Origin: a bacterium
Lineage (GTDB): Bacteria > Calditrichota > Calditrichia > RBG-13-44-9 > J042
Assembly: GCA_015485355.1 (NCBI GenBank)
Contig: WFTQ01000114.1
Span: forward strand, 1-42,325
Reading direction: 5' to 3'
Length of the DNA stretch: 42,325 bases
Shown here: piece after piece, positions 23,167 to 32,100 of the stretch
How positions within the stretch are numbered: the stretch's first letter is position 1
Layout: every line of letters begins with the position of its first letter
Position numbers and translations under genes: made by a program
The notes under the pieces: model-generated
Databases searched by the model: none
The model's input: only the letters and a program-made list of their open reading frames with translations
What the model was told of the DNA's origin: nothing

Positions 23167-23979
23167 ATGCTCTTTAAGATTGGATTTCTTTCGATTACGG
23201 TCATTGATATTCTGGATATCGCGCTTGTTTCCTATATATTTTATAAGGTCTACGAATTCATTCGCGGTAGTATGGCCGCCCGGATGATGCTGGGGCTGTT
23301 GCTCATATTGTTGTTGTCTGTATTGGCCGATATCTTAAATATGGCCGGGAGCTCGTGGATTTTTTCCAATTTAAAAACCGTATGGGTCATAGCCTTTGTC
23401 ATCATTTTTCAGCCGGAGTTTCGTCGGTTGTTGCTCTACATTGGCCAGAATCCTGTATTACAAAAGCTGGTGCATGTTGAAACGCCCCGTTTTGTGGAAG
23501 AGGTGATCAGCACGGTGATGGATTTATCGAGAAAAAATTTTGGAGCGTTGATTGTGTTATTGAGGGACACCGGAATCAAGAGCATCATCGAAACAGGCAT
23601 TCCCATTAATGCCCGGGTATCCAAACCTTTATTGCTTTCCATTTTTAATCCGCGTTCGCCCCTTCATGACGGAGCCGTAATCATCCAGGGGGACGTCATT
23701 TTAGCGGCCAAATGTCAGCTTCCTCTGACTCAAAATCCCAAGCTGGACCCTACCCTGGGAATGCGACATCGGGCGGCCCTGGGGCTGTCGGAACAGACCG
23801 ATGCCATTGTCCTGGTGGTCAGCGAAGAAACAGGGATGATCTCCATGGCCGAAACGGGCGTTTTAACTCGAGGATTGACCGAAGAAAGCTTACGAAAACG
23901 ATTGCAAGAGGCCTTTGCACCGAAAATTGAAAAAAAGAAAATGTTTAGTGAATCGTTAGGTTGGGGAGAGGAAGCCTAA
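23167..23979 (+). CDS. cdaA: Diadenylate cyclase (c-di-AMP synthase)
   Basis: CdaA (DacA) makes cyclic di-AMP from two ATP at the inner membrane; c-di-AMP controls potassium and osmotic balance and cell-wall homeostasis. The 270-residue product has three N-terminal membrane helices (about 10-28, 38-58, 66-82) and the DAC domain with the catalytic PLHDGAVII (D168-G169-A170) and GMRHRAALGLSEQTDA (RHR at 200-202). AAGGGAAGGGG lies just upstream of ATG 23167. The C-terminus is short and charged. No CdaR or GlmM gene follows, unlike in Firmicutes. Confidence 0.97.
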   Translation: MLFKIGFLSITVIDILDIALVSYIFYKVYEFIRGSMAARMMLGLLLILLLSVLADILNMAGSSWIFSNLKTVWVIAFVIIFQPEFRRLLLYIGQNPVLQKLVHVETPRFVEEVISTVMDLSRKNFGALIVLLRDTGIKSIIETGIPINARVSKPLLLSIFNPRSPLHDGAVIIQGDVILAAKCQLPLTQNPKLDPTLGMRHRAALGLSEQTDAIVLVVSEETGMISMAETGVLTRGLTEESLRKRLQEAFAPKIEKKKMFSESLGWGEEA

Positions 23980-24017
23980 TCGTTGACAATCAAATAATAA
24001 TTACTGGAGGAACGCAT

Positions 24018-27000
24018 ATGAACCGACGGGTAACATCAAACCATACAAGGCGGATCGGAATGGTGATGCCTTTGGTGCTTTTGATGATGGTGATGGCAAC
24101 CTCGGTATTTTCGCAGGCGGTGTTCCAGGCGATAGCGACGGGCAACTGGAATGACGCCAATACCTGGAATGTGGTTTCCGGCACTGATAGCGATGGCATT
24201 CCCGATGCCGACGACGATGTCACCATTGCCGGGGGATTCACGGTTACCCTGACGGGAGTAGAAGCGTGTGCATCGTTGACCATCGGTGATGCCACGAATC
24301 CGGGAACGATCGACCTGAACGGAAATACTTTAACGGTGGGCGGAAACGTTACCGTAACCAATGGGACGTTTGAGTTCAACGGCGGTAGTGCGGATGTGGC
24401 CGGGAATTTTAGTGTGGATGCCAGTGGAACGGTGCAGTCTTCGGCGGCAGCCATCTCCACCTTATTCTTAGAAGGCAATCTGACGGTGAATGGTACCTGG
24501 GCCACGACCGCCGGACGGATCAGTCCCACCTTCGACGGCACAGGCAATCAAAGCATCGATGGAACCACGAATGTGACCTTCCGGGATGTGACGATTAACA
24601 AATCGGGCGGTACCCTATCCAATACCATGACCCAGATCACCTACCGTTCGCTGACCCTGCAGGCGGGTACTTTTGCGCCCTCCAATACGTTCTCGACCAC
24701 GACGGTGAACGGCGCCACCCGAACGGTGCTGACCCTGGGTGCCGGTACCACGTTTTCCCCTCAAAGCGGAAACGTTTTCGAATTCAACATGAGCTACGAT
24801 TTCGATAATTTTGTTGCCGCTACGGTCACCATCTCCTCCTCCATCAACGCGACCTTCGAAACCATTAAAATTAACTCGCAAGGTTCCAATACCAACGTAC
24901 TGGAATTCAGCGGAACGGTTACCCTTACGATCAATACGCAGCTGGAGCAAGCCATCGAAGGCGCCCAAATTACCCTGACGAACGCCACCCTGGCTTATGG
25001 AACCACGGCGACCCTCTTATATACCTGTTCCAGCCGGACGATCGACCTTGACGAATGGCCTTCCACCAGTGGACCGAATACCGTGGAAGTCAATACCACA
25101 GGAACCATTACCTTCGGTAGCGCGGCGACCCGGTCGGTGGCCAATTTGACCCTCAACGGCGGCGGTACCTTCAACATCAATAATGCCTCGGCTTCCATCA
25201 CGGTGACGGGGACGCTGACCCGTTCCAGTGGTGCGGTGACCGTGACCAGCGGAACCTTGGCGTACGGTTCTTCCGCTACGTTGGTATACAGCGGTTCGTC
25301 GGCCCAGACCACGGGCGATGAATGGACCAATGCCCTGAATCCGCCCAATGTTACCATCAATAATGCTTCTGGCGTTACCATTACCGGTACCGGCACTGCG
25401 GGGGATCGGGAGATTAACGGCGACTTGACCTTGACCAATGGTGAGTTGTTGCATGCCGAGGCCGGTCGCACCCTGACCGTACACGGAAACATTGTTGGAG
25501 GTTCGGGTTCGTATGGCGTAACCACCCGGGGAACGATCGTTTTAAATGGCGTGAGTTCCACCAATATTACCATATCCGAAAGTTTTTCGGTGGGTAATTT
25601 GACCATCAATAAGGCCAGTGCTTCGGTCACAGTCACCGTGCAAAGTGGCGGCATCCTGAAAATGGATAAAGGGGGTGCAGCGGATAACAGCACCCTTAAC
25701 ATCACAAGCGGAACCCTGGTATTTAGTTCCAGCACCCAGTTGACCCTGGCGGGTACGGGAACGGGAACCCATGTTTTAAGCATGGGGGCCAGCGGCAAAA
25801 TGCAAACCGGGGGCGTGGATATTACCGGTTTTAATACCTACACGCTGGACGCCTCCAGCGAAATTATATTCGATGGGTCGACGAATGAGACCATTAAGAC
25901 CGGCATTACCTACGGCAATATAACGGTCAATAAGGCCGGTAGTATTGCCGCATTCGCTGCTGGCGGTGGAACGGTTACTTTGGGCACGGGGTCGGGCATT
26001 TCGGTGCAGGCGGGAACCCTGCAAATGAACGGTGCCGTTCTGAGTCTGCCGGGAAGCAATACCCTGACGGTCGCTTCGGGGGCCACCCTGGAGACCAATG
26101 GTACCTCCCTGGCCGGTTTCGGAACCTATACGGTGAACGGGAAACTGGTGTTCAATGGAACCTCCGCCGCGGAAACGATCCCCGCGGGCATAACTTCGGT
26201 TCAAGATCTGGATATCGATAACGGTTCTGGAGTTTCTCTGGGTGGCAATTTGACCGTGAACGGCACATTGACGTTTATCAATGGGGTGTTATCGGGTGCC
26301 GGTAATACTTTGACCATCGGTAGTGGGGGGGCAACGGCTGGAGCCACCAGCGCCCGATATTATTCCGGTACCATGACGAAAGACTATGCGGCCACGGGTT
26401 CGTTTGAATTTCCTGTGGGCGATGGCAGCGCCTATCGCCCGGCGACCGTGAACGTCACCGGAGGAACGGGAAGCATTACGGTAACCTATGCGACGACGGA
26501 TCCGCAGGTGGGCAATACCCCAAGCGGCATCAAAAGCGTTTCCAACAATCGGAAATGGACCATTAACCACACCTCCGGAATTACCCAGTACGACATTACT
26601 CTGGTTTATACCGATCCCGGTTTTACCATTGGTAACGAAAGTTTTATGCGCATCTTGCGCGGCACCAGCGGTTCTACGGATTGGCAGGACATTGATACCT
26701 CTCCCACCATCGACACGGCCAATGACCTGGTTACCGCCGGTGCGGTGGCCCCGGATGCCACACGGCTGAATTTTACCGTGGCCGAGGCCCAGGGTGCCTA
26801 CACCTGGGACGGCGGTGGGGCCGATAATAACGCCAGTACGGCGGCCAACTGGAACCCCGATGTGGTTCCCGGTTCGGGAGATGTGGTTACCATCGATGGC
26901 AATTATACCGTCAATATAGATGCCAGCTTTACCTGGGGAACTTTGACCATTGCCAATGGTGCGAATGTGACCATCACGACCACATCAGTGCCGGCGTTAA

Positions 27001-28976
27001 CTCTGAATGCGGGCAGCGGTACGGTGTTAGACATTTCGGGTAACGGCACTCAATTGAACGCGACGACCAACCCGAGCTCCCAGGGCCGGGTGATTGACGT
27101 GACCGGCACCGGTGCCGTGAGTGTGGGAACCGGTGCGAGCATTGCCTTTAGTGGGGCCAACAATCTGGGATTTGGAAACGGTGCCGGTGGAAGTCTGGCC
27201 ACCTCGCAGCAATCGTATGCTTCCGGATCCACTTTTAACTGGTCGGCCAATTCTCAGGGGTTTCAGGCACAAACCTACGGGAATTTGACTCTGGATCCCA
27301 TCGGTGATCTCAGCGTGGCCGGATTTACCGTGAATAACGACTTTACCAAGAATAACGCCAATACCTCTTCGGTGACGATTACCAGCGGCACATTGGGTGT
27401 GGGTGGCAATATGACCAATAACGGCGGCCTGGCTACCAGCAACACGGGCGCCATCAGCGTGACGGGGACCACTTCCAACGCAGGGGCCCTGACCCTGGGA
27501 GGCAGCGGCACCCATTCTTTTAGTACCTTCGAAAACAGTAGCACCGTGAACATCTCTGGCACGGGAACGGTGAATTTTAATGGTACTTTGACCCTGACGT
27601 CGGGTACCATCACCCCCAATTCGGCTACCCACGTCAAGGGAAATCTGGTCGGCAATGGAGGCAGCTTCAGCGGTACGGCGGGTACTGTGATTCTGGACGG
27701 CACCTCGGCACAGACCATCAGCGGCACCACTGGTATTACGTTTTACCATTTGACAGTGAATAACACCAATGGCATTACCTTGAGCCAGAATCCCAAAGTA
27801 GAGGGGACCCTTACCCTGACCGATGGTGTGATTACCACGGGATCCAATTACCTGACATTGGGGACCGCGGCAACGGTAAGTGGTGCCAGTTCCACCAGCT
27901 ATATCGAAGGGCGCATGGTGAAGGATTTTGATGCCTCGGCCACGAATGTGAGCTTTGAGTATCCTACCGGTAAGGGTGGAGAATATTTACCGGTTACCAT
28001 CCATTTCACCAGCGTCGGCAGTGCCTATTCGGTCACGGTGGAGCAATATAACGATGACCCACACACGGCTGTCGGTAGCGCCATAGATAACACCACCCTC
28101 AGCGCGATTTCCGCAGTGCGGTACTGGTTGGTGGATGGTGTCGGCGGGCCTCCCGCCAGTCCCACCATTACCCTTACCTGGAATTCCAATGATGGAATTA
28201 CCAATTTAACCGCCCTGGATGTGGCCCAGTGGAATGGAAGCCAGTGGGTGAGCATCGGCGGCGATGGCGTTGGCTCCTCATCCTCGGGGACGATTACTTC
28301 GACCACCATGGTGTCCGGGGGGAATTACTTCACCTTCGGGGACGACGCCGCAGGCGGCCAGGACAATGCCTTGCCGGTGACCCTTTCTTTGTTCGAAGCC
28401 CAGGCGGATTATGGGAAGGTGATGCTCCGCTGGGAAACCAGTTCGGAAATCAATAACGAGGGGTTTTACATCTACCGCGCCGAGGATTTGAATGGGGAAT
28501 ATGTCCAGATCAATTCGACCATTATCCCCGGAAAAGGAAACACTTCGGAAAGCTCTTCCTACGAATATGTGGATAAAGAGGTGGAAGGCGATGTAACCTA
28601 TTACTATAAATTGATTTCCCGTGACTTTACGGGTGAGATTCATGAGTATGCCACCATCGTTTCGGCAACTCCCAAGCCGTTGCCCAAGGTCTTCCAGATT
28701 GCCCAGAATTATCCCAACCCGTTTAATCCCTCCACGCGGTTTAAATTCTCGGTTGCGAAACCGAGCAAAGCGTCTCTGGTGGTTTACAACGTTCTGGGAC
28801 AGAAAGTACGCACCATTTTCGAGAACAAGTTTTTTGAGCCGGGTGTGTATGATGAATTTACCTGGGATGCCAGGGATGATTTCGGCAATTCGGTGGCGAA
28901 TGGCGTGTATTATTTTGTTTTTACGGTGAATGAATACAGCTTCCGGCAAGTACGCAAGATGATTTTTATGAAATAG
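24018..28976 (+). CDS. Giant repetitive surface protein with T9SS type A sorting domain
   Basis: ATG 24018 is chosen because GGAGG precedes it; the frame is open to 23961 inside cdaA. The 1652-residue product has a signal peptide (1-33, ending VFSQA). The body is Thr/Gly/Asn-rich beta-repeat sequence (LTVNGTLT, GSGT, NNASGVTITG) that should form a beta-helix. It has two copies of one module: TGNWNDANTW...DADDDVTI (41-70) and YTWDGGGADN...SGDVVTIDG (928 on), each closing with a conserved block (YYSGTMTKDYAATGSFEFPVG at 781; YIEGRMVKDF...FEYPTG at 1295). An FN3-like region follows (about 1449-1545), then the type A sorting domain NYPNPFNPSTRF (1564) with an NGVYYFVF FlgD-like fold. It should be exported by Sec, then across the outer membrane by T9SS, and attached or released at the surface. 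Probable adhesin or matrix protein. Confidence 0.93.
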   Translation: MNRRVTSNHTRRIGMVMPLVLLMMVMATSVFSQAVFQAIATGNWNDANTWNVVSGTDSDGIPDADDDVTIAGGFTVTLTGVEACASLTIGDATNPGTIDLNGNTLTVGGNVTVTNGTFEFNGGSADVAGNFSVDASGTVQSSAAAISTLFLEGNLTVNGTWATTAGRISPTFDGTGNQSIDGTTNVTFRDVTINKSGGTLSNTMTQITYRSLTLQAGTFAPSNTFSTTTVNGATRTVLTLGAGTTFSPQSGNVFEFNMSYDFDNFVAATVTISSSINATFETIKINSQGSNTNVLEFSGTVTLTINTQLEQAIEGAQITLTNATLAYGTTATLLYTCSSRTIDLDEWPSTSGPNTVEVNTTGTITFGSAATRSVANLTLNGGGTFNINNASASITVTGTLTRSSGAVTVTSGTLAYGSSATLVYSGSSAQTTGDEWTNALNPPNVTINNASGVTITGTGTAGDREINGDLTLTNGELLHAEAGRTLTVHGNIVGGSGSYGVTTRGTIVLNGVSSTNITISESFSVGNLTINKASASVTVTVQSGGILKMDKGGAADNSTLNITSGTLVFSSSTQLTLAGTGTGTHVLSMGASGKMQTGGVDITGFNTYTLDASSEIIFDGSTNETIKTGITYGNITVNKAGSIAAFAAGGGTVTLGTGSGISVQAGTLQMNGAVLSLPGSNTLTVASGATLETNGTSLAGFGTYTVNGKLVFNGTSAAETIPAGITSVQDLDIDNGSGVSLGGNLTVNGTLTFINGVLSGAGNTLTIGSGGATAGATSARYYSGTMTKDYAATGSFEFPVGDGSAYRPATVNVTGGTGSITVTYATTDPQVGNTPSGIKSVSNNRKWTINHTSGITQYDITLVYTDPGFTIGNESFMRILRGTSGSTDWQDIDTSPTIDTANDLVTAGAVAPDATRLNFTVAEAQGAYTWDGGGADNNASTAANWNPDVVPGSGDVVTIDGNYTVNIDASFTWGTLTIANGANVTITTTSVPALTLNAGSGTVLDISGNGTQLNATTNPSSQGRVIDVTGTGAVSVGTGASIAFSGANNLGFGNGAGGSLATSQQSYASGSTFNWSANSQGFQAQTYGNLTLDPIGDLSVAGFTVNNDFTKNNANTSSVTITSGTLGVGGNMTNNGGLATSNTGAISVTGTTSNAGALTLGGSGTHSFSTFENSSTVNISGTGTVNFNGTLTLTSGTITPNSATHVKGNLVGNGGSFSGTAGTVILDGTSAQTISGTTGITFYHLTVNNTNGITLSQNPKVEGTLTLTDGVITTGSNYLTLGTAATVSGASSTSYIEGRMVKDFDASATNVSFEYPTGKGGEYLPVTIHFTSVGSAYSVTVEQYNDDPHTAVGSAIDNTTLSAISAVRYWLVDGVGGPPASPTITLTWNSNDGITNLTALDVAQWNGSQWVSIGGDGVGSSSSGTITSTTMVSGGNYFTFGDDAAGGQDNALPVTLSLFEAQADYGKVMLRWETSSEINNEGFYIYRAEDLNGEYVQINSTIIPGKGNTSESSSYEYVDKEVEGDVTYYYKLISRDFTGEIHEYATIVSATPKPLPKVFQIAQNYPNPFNPSTRFKFSVAKPSKASLVVYNVLGQKVRTIFENKFFEPGVYDEFTWDARDDFGNSVANGVYYFVFTVNEYSFRQVRKMIFMK

Positions 28977-29000
28977 ACCGGTTTGGAAAAACGACACCAC

Positions 29001-29035
29001 AGGCGGCAATAGAGATGCTATTGCCGCCTTTTCTT
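29001..29035 (+). terminator. Rho-independent terminator after the surface protein
   Basis: AGGCGGCAATAG (29001-29012) and CTATTGCCGCCT (29018-29029) form a perfect 12-bp stem with a 5-nt loop, followed by TTTCTT. It separates the surface-protein gene from the porU operon. Confidence 0.95.
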
Positions 29036-29120
29036 AAAAAACTCATTGGGAAGGCCTCTAACCCCAATTTAAATTTGGCGGGTTCAAAACGTAACCAATA
29101 ATTTATCGGGCTGGGTTGGT

Positions 29121-32100
29121 ATGAGGAAATGGATTGTATTCTGGATGTTGCTCGTGATCGGTCGGGTAGGAGGGGCGGTAACTTCAGAATTTTATACAAT
29201 TAAGACCCAGACAACCGATAAACTGGTGATTGAATTCCACTTCCCCGACCTCCAGGTGCAAACGCTTCCCGGCGGTCAAAACAGCCGTGTCGAAATTCCA
29301 GGTCTAAATTATCATTATGAACTCAATCAACCGCTGGTACCGTTACTGGTGTTACCGCTTAATCTTCCCCGTAACGTTTCGGCACCCCTTGTAACCATCC
29401 ATCAGATTCGGCGATTCACGGGAATTTCCCCTCCGGTATACCGGAACGATAGTCTGCAGGTGGAGCCGCCGGGTACCACGGTTTTGCCCTTCCCCGGGCG
29501 CATCGTAAAGCTGGTCTACCAGGGATTGTTCCGGGACTTCCCCATTTATGCTTTGCGGGTGTATCCGGTTCAAGTGACTGCGGAAGGAATTCGTTTTTTT
29601 CAGAAATTTTCCGTGACTCTGTATCTGAAAAAACAGTCCGCCGGCCGGCAGGGAAAGTATGCCGCAAAGACCGCCGCAGAGCTCCCTTTGTTGAAGAAAT
29701 GGGTGGCCAACCAGGAACAAAGCGGTTTTGTCGAGGCCCTTGCCGCCAGCTCTATCGGTCAAACACTGAATCAGGATGAATGGAATTTTAAACCCAGAAT
29801 CCGGTTGGTCGTTGTAGAAAAAGGGGTGTATAAAGTGACGGGGGCCGATCTGGAAGAACATGGTATCGACCTGAACCGACTGGATCCGCGAACCTTCCGT
29901 TTGGTGAACCGGGGACAGGAAGTCCCTTTCCTTCTGTACGGGGAACAGGATGGTCGATTTGATCCCGACGATTATATAGAATTTCTGGGAGAGCCCAATG
30001 ATGGCACCTTTTTAAAAGAATATCCCGATATGTACAAAGACCCTTTCACCGATGAGAATGTGTATTGGTTGGAGTGGGGAGGGCATCCGGGTGTGAGAAT
30101 GGTGGAAGAGAGCGGTGGAATTGTTACCACTGATCCCACACGGTATAATCCGGCACCTTTTTACGCCCATACGGTGCATGTTGAGGAGGACAATCATTTT
30201 GAGCGCTTGGGATTTGGGAGTATTGGAAGTCTGTCTTATCAGCGGGACCTCTGGTACTTCGATACCGGAATCAAATCCATTGGAAAGAAACAGTATCCCT
30301 TTGAGCTCATTTATCCGGATTCCACTTCATTCAATCCGGTCGAAGTTAAGGTGATGTTTTCAGGAAAATCCATTGGTGGGTCTCCCCATAACGTGATGGT
30401 TTGGCTGAATAATGGCTTGATCGGAATGGCCCGGCCCGGCTGGTTCAATCAAGACACCGCCACGGTCAGCAATGTTGGGAATTCCAATATACGCACCCTT
30501 GATCTCCGGCACGGTGAAAACATTCTGGACGTCCAGCTGCCGGTAAAGCCCCCGGTGGGCACCGATATTGTATTGCTGAACTGGTTTGAGGTCACCTACG
30601 ACCGGCAGTACCGGGCCTATCGGAATCAGATCGAGTTCCGTAAACCGTCCATTGTTTTCTTTCCCAATGTAAACCTCTTCCAGTTTGAAATCGATGGGTT
30701 TACCCGATCCGATATTCAAATTTATAAAAAAGGTATCGGCAAAATCATCAATTATAAATTGGAGATTGAGGAGGTCAAGGGACGGAAAATGTATAAGGTG
30801 ATATTTCAGGATCACATCATTGCAGACGATGTTGAATATGTCGCCATTACGGAAGATTTGAAAAAAAAACCGCTGCGCATCGAACTGGACGAACCCTTTG
30901 ATCCGGAGCGTCCCGAGTTGACATTGAAAAATCCGGCCAATTCCGCCGATTATTTGATCATTACCCACCAGCGTTTTTACCGCCAGGCACTGGAGCTGAG
31001 GGACTATCGCCGTTCTCAGGGCTTGGCTGTCGAATTGGTCAGGGTTCAGGATATTTACGACGAATTCAACCATGGCATTAAATCCCCTCTGGCCATACGG
31101 GATTTTCTGCAGTACGCCTATTATCATTGGGATCAGAACCACAAATTGAAGTACGTGTTGTTATTGGGGGATGCCAATTATGACTATAAGTCCACTTCGA
31201 CCCTGTTTACCGATTTTGTGCCCACCTTTTTTCTGCAAACATTTAAATTTGGCGCCGCTGCCACGGACTATCCCTACAGTTTGCTTTCGGGGGATGATTT
31301 GATCCCCGATGTGTTCGTTGGACGTATTCCGGTAATGGTGGCCAGCGATGTTACGGTGGCCACGGAAAAAATTATCGAATATGAGCAAAATCCCATCCTG
31401 GGGCCCTGGCGGAATCAGGCGCTGTTTATCAGCGGAAATGACGCATCGACTTTTGAATTTGATTATCGAGATCGTCCTCTTTTTCGGGTGCAGAACGCCC
31501 GGATGCTGGAAGTGCTTTTGCCGCAACACCATACGGCCTTTCGTCTGAACACCGTCAAGGACCCCACCAAAGATTATGATCCCAATTTCGGCGGCACCAC
31601 CGATCTGATCGAATATTTCGATGACGGATTGTATTACATCAATTTCTTGGGCCATGGCGGCGGGGCCATCTGGGCGGATGTCAATCTATTCAATCTGCGC
31701 GATGTGGATCGTTTGAATAATAAAGGCATGTATCCGTTCATTACCAGCATGACCTGTTTTACCGGGGCCTTCGATAATCCGGGTAATATGGGCCTGGCGC
31801 AGAAACTGGTTCTGGCAAAAGACAAGGGTGCCATCGGGGTTCTGGCCTCTTCGGGACTGGGCTGGGCATATAACGATTTTGCCATGTTATGGTCGGTGGG
31901 GCAATTTTTATTTAATCCGGAATTCCGGGTAGGGGAAGCGGTTACCCTGGGAAAAATTTTCTACCTCACTTCGCAATCCAATTACTTTGTGAACGATACC
32001 CTGTTCACCGCTCCGGGGTATTTTTACTTATTCAAGGACATGGTCCATCAGTACAACCTGATTGGAGATCCTTACATCCAATTCGAGGCGGTGCCCACCG

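Noticed and set aside
23982-24017. TTGACA before the giant surface protein as a promoter
   Set aside because: TTGACA at 23982 is present but no -10 hexamer lies at suitable spacing before the ribosome binding site and ATG.
24018-28976. CRISPR or DNA-level tandem repeat array
   Set aside because: The repetition is of protein beta-repeat motifs with diverged DNA, not evenly spaced identical DNA repeats.
24018-28976. Several long minus-strand open frames inside the surface-protein gene
   Set aside because: They arise from its G/C-rich Thr/Gly codon bias; the plus frame has signal peptide, sorting domain, ribosome binding site and terminator.
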